Below are positions 1-10,576 of a stretch of 36,013 nucleotides of DNA, in pieces. This DNA comes from Hymenochaete sp. R1 (lineage: Eukaryota; Basidiomycota; Agaricomycetes; Hymenochaetales; Hymenochaetaceae): contig JAFREE010000204.1 in the NCBI GenBank assembly GCA_019400425.1, positions 1 through 36,013 on the forward strand, written 5' to 3'. Every line of letters starts with the position of its first letter. Position 1 is the stretch's first letter. The notes beneath the pieces were generated by a model that ran no database searches, was not told the origin of the DNA, and saw only the letters and a program-made list of their open reading frames with translations. The translations under genes were made by a program, and so were the position numbers.

Positions 1-954
1 ATGTCATAGTGTGGAGCGTGCATGATTAGTAATGATGGGAAAGATAAACATAGAAAAGGAGGAAAACATGTGATAAATGAATGTGATGACAAAGACGGAT
101 GCCGGAACGAGAGTGTGAGAAAAGGAAAGAAATGAAAGAAAATAAGTCGAGGCATGACAGTAGCAGGAGCATCCCTCTTCATCGACAACATGAATGCCGC
201 GGGCAGAGATACTCAGGTTCGTGAGCGCAATACGATGGACTCCGGAACAAAAACAGGGCTCCGAGTCTCTGAGACGCCTTGCAACACTTTTTATGACCAT
301 TTGAGTGGCTGGCATAGTAGGATTTGTCATTAGGTCCCCTAAAATAATTGTGCGATCTATCAGTATGCACGCGTACGCATAATCAATATAAACAACTCAC
401 TCACCTCTGCGTCTCTTTGCACGATTATAATCAGACTGGACATATACCCGACTATCACTGCTGAGTTAAATACATCAGCCGATCTCTTGTTGCAGTTCCC
501 AAGATGTAGTCACGGTAATACTATCCTTTACGCAAAGCTAGTCACGAGGAAAGCACTGCAGGACCGAAACCATGACAATATTCCATCAAGGACCATTATT
601 TCCACATACGAGCTCTGCCGGCACTCCAATCACGTTCCCAGGCTGAACCTGGTCCAAAAGGCGAAACTATTTAATTTACTGGAAGGAATTGGCGAGTGAC
701 TGGTGAACGAGCTATAATTGAAGGGCCAACGAATGGCTTGACTTCCTTCATTAGTGAAAAAGAATTCTTTAACCCAGAAATCCTCGCTTACGTAACCAAG
801 TACCATATGCCGATGACAGCAACAACGGTCGGCTCCACCTCGCGATTTTTAAAAAAAGGAAAGAAAAACCATTCACGTAAACTTGTGTGAGACATGGATA
901 AGAAAGAACGACAATGTAATTCCATGAAGTTCTATTTAGTCTCTTCAGTCTCAA
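1..954. other. No gene recognised
   Basis: Short open frames exist on both strands, but none has an ATG start combined with recognisable protein motifs or a convincing exon chain. The sequence is AT-rich and looks intergenic. It presumably holds the 3' flank of the small minus-strand gene that ends at 955. A gene whose body lies left of the window cannot be excluded. Confidence 0.4.
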
Positions 955-1452
955 CTAGAAGAGTCGTTTTAGAGGAAAAGTCTCGGCATATCTTGCATTC
1001 CAGTCCGACATAACATTAAGCAAGAAGGCCTCCTTGGTGATTGTGTCGTTGTCCGGAACAATGTAGTATTCTTCCTTTTCCTGATTGACAAACACTTCTA
1101 TGGCTGTAAAGAAATAGAAATTATCAACAACCAGGATCGTAATCAGGAGCCCTTCTGACCCACTCAACAACCGTGTTTCCTCTCCTTTGTACAGAGGGGA
1201 AGTTGTCTTGATTACTTTCTGCGTTTTTGCGATTCCCGTAGCCACAATATTTATGCGCTCTGTATCGTGAGCTGAAAGCATGCTAAGCCCTACGTGCTCG
1301 ATATTCGATTCCCCATAGTTTTTGGTCAAGACTATAGGTGATTCAGTATTCGGTTGAAAGAGAGAAAAAGGCCAGGCTTAACGTGAGGGGGGCTTACATT
1401 TCTCTAGTATTTCAAGTTCCTTGAAGATCAACATATCGTCCAATTCGCGCAT
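955..1452 (-). CDS. Small hypothetical protein, 123 aa, three exons
   Basis: I do not recognise this protein. The model is exons 1452-1398, 1331-1164 and 1103-955 (55+168+149 = 372 nt, a multiple of three). It begins MRELDDMLIFKELEILEK and ends NARYAETFPLKRLF. Intron 1 (1332-1397) has a GTAAGC donor and a CTATAG acceptor. Intron 2 (1104-1163) has GTGGGT and TTTACAG with a TTGATAAT-like branch point. Without removing intron 2 the frame stays open, so a longer unspliced version is possible. A TATATAAG box lies about 85 bp upstream of the ATG, which favours this start. The protein is soluble, with no signal peptide or membrane segment, rich in charged residues and with an acidic central part. 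It lies downstream of the GH95 gene on the same strand. It could also be the last exons of a longer gene, or spurious. Confidence 0.4.
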
Positions 1453-1921
1453 CTTCGCAAAAAAGAGTTGTCTGAAGCAACACTGCCAGGTACGAATCAA
1501 AGACAATGGAAGAAATAGCCTCGAGTAACGGCTTTCTTATATAGCAATGCTACTTTGCAATTGGAAGGATGGTATGATTTCCTGTGCCACGTAATTGATT
1601 TCCTCGAGAAAGGCGCCCTGTTTTGCTATCTTTGCTTAGAGTTACCTCGATTATGAGCTCAATGCTCCCAGTTGCGATTAAGCTCTGAAGCAAATGTGTC
1701 AATTTCCATCACTCAGCCATTCAATTGCCAAAGATGGCAAAAGCTTTCGACAGTCAGACAAGACGATGAAAGAACGAACGATGAATGCATTGATGTTCGA
1801 AAGTAAATTACAGGATGAGGCGGCTACGCGACGTGCCACATGAACCAAACTGTTGTTGCATCTAAGCAAATTTCACTTTAAGTGGACTATAAGGTTTCGA
1901 ACAAAATTAACCACTTACCCT
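1453..1921. other. Intergenic region between the small gene and the GH95 3' end
   Basis: This holds the 3' flank of the GH95 gene and the upstream region of the small downstream gene, both on the minus strand. Apart from the TATA candidate I see no coding signal. Confidence 0.5.
1536..1543 (-). promoter_or_regulatory. TATA box candidate for the small gene at 955-1452
   Basis: Read on the minus strand this is TATATAAG, roughly 85 bp before the proposed ATG at 1452, a usual distance in fungal promoters. No transcript evidence is visible. Confidence 0.35.
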
Positions 1922-4900
1922 TCAGAAATCCGAAAATGTCATCACTTTCCTCTCGCCCGTTACGTCAAACGTTGCCTTGACCTCACTGGCAAAAACGATT
2001 TCGACCTGCCGGGAGGGCGCGCCCGCGTCAGTTGTGATTGTCACATTCGTTGGTTTTGAGTTATCCCAAGTCATGTCAAGACCCATGCTTCCGCGAAGCC
2101 TAGCGCCGCGGACAGAGCCCATGGCCCAGGCATTGGGGAGAGAAGGAAGCAAAGTTACAGTGAGTGGCGTAGAAAGGTTTGCGACATCTGGAGCTTGTAC
2201 GAGTGCATTCTATGGTGGCCAAGCACGTACTACTTCAGCCTTCGTAGTAGTAACGTAGTTAAATCAAAATATTACTCACCATAGCTGCAGCAGGATAGCC
2301 CAGATTGGCATCAATCTGAAAGATGGGATTTGGGTCGAAAGGGTTGTAAATACTGAAAAGGTTCTCTGCAAAGTTCCTTTGGATTGCATACTAGACGAAA
2401 GAATTACCCTTAGATAGCTACCGCAATCAATTTGGATGCACTTTACCGTCAATTCGTGATAGAATTCAGTCGCATTGCCGAGTTGTGCCCAACAGGCTGC
2501 TCTCCAGATCTTCTCCCAACCGGCATCCGCATCTGGTCCAGTTCCGTTGCCTCGGTGGATTAAGCTGGTTTGCGCTGCCGCCAAAACTTCGTCTTTTGTG
2601 AAATCAGAGTCTTGAGAGATCGGGTCATAATTTGATATAGCATAGCCGGGATACAGGCCAACGAGCATGGAAAGGTGACGATGCGTATCATTCTGAGCGT
2701 CCATGTCGACTTTCCACTCTGAACACATAGCAAATTAAAATTCGAGTTCGGCGACTTTAGCTTGCACTAGTACCTTGAAGTTGACCCCAGGAGCCGATAT
2801 GTATACCCTTATCCATTTTTCTTCTTATATCGTGTACATCTGGTGTTACAGGTCAGATGCTTGACGCTTGCCTACCATTTTACCACTTACTTCCCAAGAA
2901 AACTGTATCCGTCTCGCCGGCAGCAGCAGCCCCCTTCTCAATAGCATTGAGGAGTTGCCAGATAAGCTGTTGTGCATGGGCACATGCGAGAGTGACGGGA
3001 GGTTGTTCCGGGGAATTGCATGGTGCAACGACAAGAGTACCATCTTTGAAATGTTCATCCGGAATAAGCTTTTCCAGGTGGAATAGCCCGACACTCTGCG
3101 TCATATCTCAGAGACGCACATTCTGTATAAGGTTATAAAAGAACTCACTTTGAGGAGGGGATAACCCTGGGCTTTCCACCACGATATATTGTTAGTGTAA
3201 TCGAAGTGGTCCCATACATGTAACATCTAGTTCACACTTTAGTACCGTAGGCAATGCATTACATGTGGCACTTCACCATCCAAGCGTTAGCTTCTAATGG
3301 GGGTTTAGCGTCATCCTCGATATCTCAGATGATTTATCGATACCTGGGTAGTCACTCCATTCCGCTTGTCCTTCCTTCATGCCAGTGTATCCGAATATCT
3401 GTTTCCAGCTAAGTAGACTTTCGTATCTGCAGCCCTGGCACTCACGTTCGTCTAAAGTGGATGGAGAAAATTGAGAACGTGACGCATTAAGCATTTTTTA
3501 AGGGTACGACCTCATCATGTATTACCCAGCCTTGACTTATGTTGTACAGAACTTGCGCAGTGTATGCACCCCGCGGACTCAACGTTTTCTGGCAACAAAT
3601 TAGTAGATATACATAAAGCCGCAGAGAAACCGTACCTCAATGAAATCAAATACAGGCTGCACCACACCAAGATTGGTGGATTCTGCCGCCCAATAGTTCA
3701 TTTGCAAGTTGATGTCCAGATCTTTGAGAAAGTCAGCAGGGTCAGATCTAAACCGCCAAAAACAGTCCGCACGATAGTCTGCACTCCACGGATTGGATAC
3801 ATCCGTAGCCCATTTTCCTTGAAGATTTGCCGGGAGGACACCAGCGCTGGAGCTCGCGAGCAAGTAACGGCCGTAGTTGAATAGAAGCCATTCGAGATAT
3901 GTGTTGCCCTCGTCAACGGTGTACGCATCTTTGATTTCGTTTGTCGGCATATCTAAATTGGGTGATTGACCGATACTTAAAGAAAATCGATCACTGAGTA
4001 TACTAGAGTACGTGGCTATGTGGCCTGAGAACAGTTCGTCAAAAGACTGGTTAACAAGAGAGGCCAAACGCGTCTTCAAGCCATCGTGTGGATCGATTCC
4101 TGCAAATGTGAAGTCATGTGCGTCGTCTCCAGCGTTGATATCGTAATTTGTCCCTCCGACCCAAATGATGTAAGCAGAAGTTATATTTTCGACTGAAATT
4201 GTTGCGTTGCTCAAGCTTGCGTCGTTCACATTTGGGAGACTCGAGCATGTGATATCGTTTGGAAACTGCGAAACGACTGTTGCAAGGATCTCGTAAAGCA
4301 TCCCTGAGTCAGAAACAACGCCACGCAAACGTAGAGTTGCGTTATTTTCACAGGTCACATTTGGCGCCGGAAGGCCGGGCTCCGAAGCCAGTACGTAAGA
4401 CTGAGAAAATCCGCTTTCATTTGTCGTATTCGTCCTCTGCACGCAAGCCTGGTCCGAAAAGGAGCAAAAGCTCATCCTTAAATGTCTCGATGGTTCAGTC
4501 AAGGGAATTAAGAAAAGTAAGTAGCTTGCCTTGTAAAGACATCGTTATCCTTAGACCATATGGCTTTAGCCAGTCCGGTATCAAGGTCAAGAAACCTTCC
4601 ATAACGTGTCATGGTTGCATTTGATGAATCTTGCAGAGTCGAAATTAGGAAGCCGGCATTTGAATACGAACCTACAAGGATTTAGGACATCGGGGCATAG
4701 ATTTGAAGCATGGCAACGCACCATAGCCATCGACCGCGGTCGTCAAAGAGTCAACGTCTATTTCAGGTTGTGATGAATATATCAAGATGTACAACAGGGA
4801 TATATATAAAACCTGCCAGAGATAGTTCCATTCGGTGCATCAAAAATAGCTTGCCGATATGACTGCATCGCATTAGCCATGTCAGATTGTTCATCAGCCA

Positions 4901-5221
4901 TCTTATTTCCACCGTTGTAAGACTTGGAATGTCTGAGTCAACAATCAAACAATCAAAGGAGTGCGTTTGCGGGCCTACTGAGGAGTAAAAAGGTCCTCCA
5001 GACCATAAACTTTCGATGTTCAGTTGCGTTATTTCCTGGTCGGTCCCACCCGGCGTCATCGCAGCAAGGAAGCCATTGCCGATGGGTAGAAAGTTACGAT
5101 ACCAATCAGTTCCTGGAGAATCGAACCACAACCCATTCCCAGAGGATGGAAATCCATCTGGCACTGCATGAGAGGGAGCGATAAGAACTAAAACAGGCCC
5201 AAGTAAGCTCATGATCCTCAT
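1922..5221 (-). CDS. Secreted glycoside hydrolase family 95 protein (alpha-L-fucosidase type), 830 aa, 16 exons
   Basis: GH95 enzymes hydrolyse terminal alpha-1,2-fucosyl (sometimes galactosyl) linkages. The start MRIMSLLGPVLVLIAPSHA is a typical signal peptide (1-19), so the enzyme is probably secreted. Family motifs appear in order: LPIGNGFLAAM and SLWSGGPF (N-terminal beta domain), YGRFLDLDTGLA, NLQGKWATDVSNPWSADYH then LDINLQMNYWAAE (about 411-424), GWVIHDETNIFGYTGMKEG (about 460-480), WDHFDYTNN, GSWGQLQEW, THRHLSMLVGLYPG and FQIDANLGYPAAAM. Exons (minus): 5221-4979, 4922-4817, 4757-4722, 4671-4530, 4476-3773, 3721-3636, 3588-3511, 3451-3446, 3398-3344, 3293-3277, 3226-3149, 3095-2891, 2839-2774, 2718-2447, 2390-2280, 2209-1922; total 2493 nt. 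Introns 2 and 4 appear to be GC-AG, exon 8 is 6 nt, and intron 5 (51 nt) is stopless and in frame. Where many relatives, as I recall them, have NxN before LQMNYW, this protein has DIN. Length fits the family. Substrate is inferred. Confidence 0.93.
3446..3451 (-). other. 6-nt microexon (Thr-Asn) in the GH95 gene
   Basis: On the minus strand the six bases ACGAAC sit between a TTTAG acceptor and a GTGAGT donor. Including them gives HDE-TN-IFGYTG, which matches the family pattern of an Asn directly before (I/V)FG(Y/H)TG. Skipping them keeps the frame but loses both residues. Confidence 0.75.
4477..4529 (-). other. GC-AG intron 4 of the GH95 gene
   Basis: The donor reads ACAAG|GCAAGC, the textbook GC-donor context, and the acceptor is TTTAAG. 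Splicing joins NDVFTR to MSFCSF in the frame the rest of the protein needs. No GT donor nearby gives the same join. Confidence 0.75.
4758..4816 (-). other. Probable GC-AG intron 2 of the GH95 gene
   Basis: The donor reads CTCTG|GCAGGT and the acceptor GAAATAG. This join gives NGTIS-DVDSLTTAVDGYG, as expected for the family. The neighbouring GT donor (CAG|GTTTTA) with the same acceptor gives an immediate stop. Confidence 0.6.
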
Positions 5222-6058
5222 TCTGGCGAACAAGTACTGGGCACTCGCTCACTTGTTTGTTCAGATTGGGTGCTTCCAATCCACCAGCTTAAGTATCGAC
5301 CGGCGAGACCGAACCATGAGTTCATTACGCCTTAAACTCGGCACTGAAAACACCGACTAGCGACAGTTTAGAAGTCAGTGAGGACGAAGCACATGGTGGT
5401 AAGAAGAGAACGGACCGTCGATGGAGAAAAGACTGAGGAAGAAGACCACAACAAAACACGTGCATTGGTCCCATGACCTAATGAATTTGACGAAGTTAAT
5501 ATTACAACCAACTTGCTTCCGTTGCTTCTACCATGAAAATAGCTGACGACTAGCGGACGTCCCTGTCATAAGCTCAGATACGTCAGATTCGAGTCTAAGC
5601 TCAGCTATTCAAGACAAACGCGTTCGACTGTTGTTGGCATCTCCCTTGCGGCTTTGAGGCGGGCTAAATAGAATGATGTCGACTGACACCTTGGATTGAT
5701 AGGAGCCTGTTTCATGCAAAGGAGTTCCAGGAAGTGAACGAAGAATCTTGCATCAAGGTTGTAGTTCCAGTTACTCGAACTCCGAACATCGCTATTTAAA
5801 GACCTCGAAAGAGCCTCATTGGCCCCGCCACGGCCCGAAAATCTTGTAAAATGCACGAGCTCAGCTATCACGCTAAATGTGTTTATTCGAAGGATGTAGG
5901 ATTTCTATTATAATGAGAAACTTAGATGAGCAGGATCATAGTGCTAGCTATGGGGACTGCTTACTCAATAGATAGAAAGCTGCACTCATCAGGGCCACAC
6001 ACAAAACTCAAACAAACAAAGAAAACGATGATAGCCAAAACACTGCTAAATGTCGAAG
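5222..6058. other. Intergenic: GH95 upstream region and CUE-gene 3' flank
   Basis: No supportable gene. An open minus-strand frame around 5605-5871 has no ATG and no family motifs. The part next to 5221 should carry the GH95 promoter; I see no clear TATA box. Confidence 0.5.
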
Positions 6059-6907
6059 TTACTCGATCTTGGTTTCCTTAGATGCCTCCAACTGATCCTG
6101 CATTCGTCTAGTACGTTCAAGGGTACCTTCAACGTGCCGAAACGGGCAGAAAAATCAAGTGCACGTACCTCCGAGCTGCAAGGATCATCTGAGCCTTACG
6201 TTCTTTCAAACTCTGCTCTCGCTTCTCTGCTGTCGTTTCCCAAGTCCCTCTTCCGCTCTTTGCTGCGCTCGCTTCGCTGTCCTTCCCGGCAGCGACGCGC
6301 CTCTCTAACTGGTATCGCTCAATCAAAGATGGTGCTAGTTTCGGTTTCAACGATACTGCTGGTGCAGTATTTAAGCCAGCAGGTTGAACATCTGGCTGAG
6401 CGAGTCCTCCTTGGTTCCCTGAAGGGTACACACGGAAGTAACCCGGTGGCGGCTTCGTTTTGCACAATACGTCGGCACAATGCTTGAGGTATGCTGCAAG
6501 TTCGAAACACGTACAGGTTCAAGGAAACCACGCTCGATGATTTTATTAGTGGTCTTTTCCACGCTGCCTGTTTTCAAAAGGTCGAAATGAATGTTGCTCC
6601 TACAAATCGTATCAGTCACAACCCAGTTGAGGGAAAAGAATAGGGAGGATGCGCACCTTGGCATATCAGGAAACATGCTTGAGATAGTATCTGTCTATAT
6701 TCGGGGAAAGCGGTCACGGTGAGCTTCTCGACTTCAGCTCATTGTCGTGAGCCATCTTCTCACCATATCCGGCGTCACCTTCTTGGGTCGGAACCCAAGT
6801 GCCGTTCGCAGTGATTTCTGTTCAGGCGTTTCGCTCGAGGATGAAAACCATCGTATGACGAAGTATATAACTGCAATGGCGACGGCGACATTCACAACCT
6901 CACTCAT
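6059..6907 (-). CDS. Membrane-anchored CUE-domain protein, Cue1-like (199 aa)
   Basis: Cue1-type proteins anchor the ubiquitin-conjugating enzyme Ubc7 at the ER membrane for ER-associated degradation. Five exons: 6907-6764, 6694-6657, 6599-6515, 6452-6169, 6107-6059 (600 nt). The chain starts MSEVVNVAVAIAVIYFVIRW, an N-terminal membrane anchor (about 4-20). A CUE domain follows (about 45-90): PDMTDTISSMFPDMPRSN with the MFP motif, then FDLLKTGSVEKTTNKIIERG. A proline-rich linker (EPPPPGYFRVYP) leads to a charged helical tail, KREQSLKERKAQMILAARR, ending ASKETKIE, which resembles the Ubc7-binding or AUP1 G2BR-type helix; that last point is inference. The frame stays open upstream of 6907 but has no in-frame ATG, so 6907 is the start. 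Introns are 57-73 nt with GTGAGA, GTGCGC, GTACGT and GTACGT donors. Confidence 0.85.
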
Positions 6908-7309
6908 CTGTGAAGCAAGAGGCGGTAGATACCGGTCGGACAAAGGAGATTTTGGAACGTGGTCGGTGTTCAACTTAGAGGTTGCTGCCTTTGCCGCCTC
7001 AGCGACATTTCTTTCCAATTTGAAGCTTTATGATCACGTGTAAACATTCTAAGCAGCCGGGCTGAGCCGGCACGGCTATTGAAAAAGTCTCAAGGATATT
7101 GCATTCGCTGTCATAGTCATAGTCTAGAAAATACGTTATTCTATAGGTACATGTCTAAGATCTACAACTTATTTCACGATGGCTCACACAGTGATGCTTG
7201 AAAGGAATAATTAATCGACAACGAAAGGAAGCTAACAACAAAACGGCAGCAAACACGCACAACAACCGTCAAGAAAGAAAATCAAAATGATCAAAAAAAG
7301 CGTTAAGTA
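6908..7309. other. Intergenic: CUE-gene upstream region and ferric reductase 3' flank
   Basis: Both neighbours are on the minus strand. The DNA is AT-rich on the side of the reductase gene. I see no gene or clear regulatory motif. Confidence 0.5.
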
Positions 7310-9445
7310 TCACCAGCCAAAAAACCTGATTGATGGGTATTTTGTTAGTGAAAAATTAAATTTCACAAAGAAAAAGATGACGCACTCTTCATGCAACTCA
7401 ACTCCGCCACAAGCCGATCGTGTTTGTGAGTCGATCGTCTCAGCCGCCAGTCTCGTATCCTTGATGAGGCCCTCAGGGCCACAAACACCAACTGCAACCC
7501 CACGTGCATGGGGGATGGATGCCGCAGCGCGAGTGATGCCTCCCAAAGCTCGACGGATTCCGGGTCGTCCCGCTTCAATAGACAGCCCGGGAACCGTTAT
7601 TTCCGAGAGTGGTGCATTGTCGGACGGTTTTATCGAGCTTGCACGCGTGTAGCAGATGGTGATGCGCGCGACTAGCCCCGGTACGGGAGATAGCGTATTC
7701 AAGATTGATGTGAAATAGGGCATCAGCGGTAACACAGACGCTATTAGAGGGGGGAGGGGTTTAAAAAAGATGAGCAACTGTCGGTAGCCTGGATCGATTA
7801 ACCACTTTACTGACCTTGATCCTGTGTTATCCATATGATTTCAAGGAAGCGTAAGGAAGACCTCCGGGAACGAAGCGCTTGGGCAAGTTCTTCCGCTTGG
7901 CTCAGTACAAACGTTACACCGCTACCACCACCGATGAGCAGAGCCGCTGAGTAGCTAGCCATCATCATATTCCCTAATCCACCATAAGGCCCTTCTATCC
8001 AGACTCTGATGTCTCGCTCAAGGGATTTGCCCGTCTCAGCGCTGTAGTATCCCGCACGTCCCGCCGCCTCGTACAGCTGTCCCGTCCAATGTCCTGCCTT
8101 CTTCACCATCAGTGTCAAACCCCCATCAGAAACGGTACTTGGTGCATTGGCGATCGTAAACGGATGCGCAATAGTCCAGTCGAGGAGACCGAGCTCCAAA
8201 GACAGAATACGAAGCCGGACGTGTTGACCCGCACGCCAGCCCGATCCGATTGAAGGTATGACGATTTTAGTGAGCCCAAGCTCTGGCACCAAAGAGATCC
8301 TTGCAGCAGTAATGCGGGTCTTGACTATTCGCAGTATGTGGTCGAACGCGTAAATGGCAGCAGCAGTGATGACGTATTTTCTGGCCACTTTCTGGTGGAA
8401 ATACACCTGGAACTAAAGTCAGGGTTCGCATTGCATTGAAGGAGATAACGTCGCTTACACAGACTAGCAGCAAAAAAATGCCAGGGATGTGCATGAAGAG
8501 GAAGAGCTTATATGCTCTATTTCGCACGAAGGATAGAGAACCGAGAAAAAGAAGCTCTATACCGATCAACGCGGCGAGACCGTATTTCACAAATTGTACT
8601 TTTATCAGCGTAGTAAGTATACCACTCAAGGCCCATTGATGAACTATGAAAGGTGAGTCAGCGAAACAAATTTTCGGTGTTTTATAAATAGCACACACTG
8701 AAAAGAATAGCATGTAAATTCGCGAGTACGAACATTGCGATACCAACCCAGCGATGGAGAAAGTTAAGCTATTCAAAAGTAAGTCAGATTGGACGTTTTC
8801 GGCTCCCCTCTGACGGCAGTGACCTACCCTTTCATACCCCATTCCCACCAGCATACCAACTAGGTTATTCTTCGTACCGAGAGCAACCACGAATGGTATG
8901 AGGGAAGCAACTATCAGACCTAAGCGCTGCGAGTTTTCCAATGGTTGTCCCTCCGACACAAAAATAGCCGTGAAAATTGCTGTGACTAATAAGGCGAGGA
9001 ACACCAGCTTTCCGATAGTCGCAGTCCTGGACAATGACTTGGCGAAAGCGGATGAAACTGGATAGAATATAGTTGGCATTGATGGAACGTGTCGAGGTGA
9101 AGTAGCTGAGACGTTAGGATCAACAAGTTGCTTCGACGAATGGGCCTTGTCGGTAGAGTATCCGTGCGCTACGAGAGTGTGGGTCTGGTCTGACACGGCG
9201 TCCATCGGCGAATTGGGCGTTTCCTGTCCACGAGCATTTCGCGCCGGGCGCGTCCTTGACCTCGCACTAGCATTCGGCTTCAGTCGAGGCGCTGGCCGAG
9301 CTGTCAGAAACAAGTGTCCCGATAGCCACGAGTGGGGATAAATAGCTCGTCCCAACGTCCGTGGAAGAGCGGCAAGGAAGAAGAACGCGAGAACGCATAA
9401 GAGAGAGATATCAAGCCAGAACACGACGAGCTCGTTTGGGTCCAT
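7310..9445 (-). CDS. Ferric/metalloreductase (FRE/NOX superfamily), 611 aa, tandem copy 1
   Basis: A plasma- or vacuole-membrane flavocytochrome that passes electrons from NADPH through FAD and two hemes to ferric or cupric ions. Exons: 9445-8828, 8768-8699, 8643-8459, 8406-7815, 7740-7386, 7325-7310 (1836 nt). Seen in order: an N-terminal TM (about 8-28), a Ser/Thr-rich linker, the ferric reductase TM domain (VALGTKNNLVGML), two heme His pairs each 13 residues apart (H211/H225 in LNFLHRWVG...ANLH, H281/H295 across intron 3), FAD motif HPFTIANAP (about 372), GPYGGLGN (about 430), IGGGSG (about 449), VCGPEG and the C-terminus HEEFFGW. The final 60-nt intron (7326-7385; GTGCGT, branch TTCACTAAC, ATCAG) is in frame and stopless, so a retained form would carry 20 extra residues. 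The start at 9445 matches the paralog's start; an in-frame ATG at 9640 would add 65 residues. Confidence 0.93.
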
Positions 9446-10576
9446 AGTGAAGCTGGCCGCCGCTGCGACTCGCGGAGGATTGTTTTGAAGGGCTGATCTA
9501 CGGATAGCCGGTTGTGCAGTACTATGGGGTAGAGGCAACGGGAGTGGGGCGAGGCGGGGCGGGCATCCCAACGGGAAGAAGGGGAACTCTTGATAAAGGA
9601 TTTGAGGGCTGGCATGTCGGATATGAAACCTGGCCAACATGAGGACATGACGCGTGAATGCGCCCGCCACGAGGCTTCGCTATCGGATCGAGACCTTGGA
9701 ATCTAAGCGAGAACAACAAGAAGGACAGAAGACGGCCACTAGACGGCCATGAAGCCCGGAAGCAAAGTTTCATTGGCACATTCAGCAGGGCGAATCGGAA
9801 GCTCAAGCTGCTGCGGAAAACGAGACTTTCGCTCTAACGGCGGTCAAATTGCGCTGCTCTAAAACCGTAAGTTGCTTGTATTGCTTGTTTATCATTTGAA
9901 TACGAGAACTCAACTGGAGTGATGAATGACGTTTGCCATCCCCGAGACAACCTAGACGCTGAATGGCGTTTCATCATCTATCCATTGCCCACTGCCAGCA
10001 AGGCGAATAAGACTGTCGTAGTGTCACTGGCAGACAAAAAGCCCTTTACACCCAAGCTAATCCCAAAGGCACCATCGTCTTTCGAAGCAAAAATCAGGCT
10101 TCAGCTCCGTTGCCTTCAGCTTTAATCCTCGTATTGGGCTCAGTCTAACTTGCTTGGAGGTAATTTTCACGCTCGACCCCGACAATCAGGACATGGCACC
10201 CTTCAAAAGCGGCCGCAGCACACCGAGCCTAAACTCCAAGCTTGGCATCATATCTGCCTTGTAGTTGAATAAGCGAAAGATAAGCCTACGATGCTGTGTC
10301 GTTGAAAATCAATGGCGACGTGAAATTTGACGAACGAGGTTGACGACGTAAAGGGAGTAAAGGAAAGTGCTAAATGGGCGCGAAGTATGTATTACAGCTT
10401 TTATTTACAACTATTTGTGTCCCTGCACGGTGGCGTGCGCAGATCGAAGATTCCATCTCACCTCAGCGGTTAGAGAGCATTTTGGCCCAATAAAATGCAT
10501 TCAAACAGGAAAAAACAAATGTGTACCACATCATCTTTATATATATATATATCCTACTACCAAATGCTGTCGTCTA
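9446..10576. other. Intergenic between the two ferric reductase genes
   Basis: This 1.1 kb holds the upstream region of copy 1 and the 3' flank of copy 2. It contains core GATA-type sites (AGATAAG near 10269-10275 and TGATAA on the minus strand near 9888) but no extended ATCWGATAA. A (TA)n microsatellite lies at about 10537-10551. An open plus-strand frame from 9922 to 10125 shows no recognisable protein. Confidence 0.5.

Noticed and set aside
2846..3138. Several overlapping open frames on both strands in the GH95 region
   Set aside because: Only the minus-strand frame reading SVGLFHLEKLIPDEHF fits the GH95 chain; the others are shadows.
5605..5871. An 88-residue minus-strand open frame in the GH95/CUE gap
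   Set aside because: It begins with GTG rather than ATG, has no splice context and no recognisable motifs.
9922..10125. A short plus-strand frame from an ATG in the gap between the ferric reductases
   Set aside because: No splice extension, no motif, and it sits in the expected upstream region of copy 1.
10537..10576. An extended C-terminus of ferric reductase copy 2 reading to 10537
   Set aside because: It arises from not splicing the 59-nt last intron; splicing gives HEEYFGW with a stop at 10577, matching the paralog.
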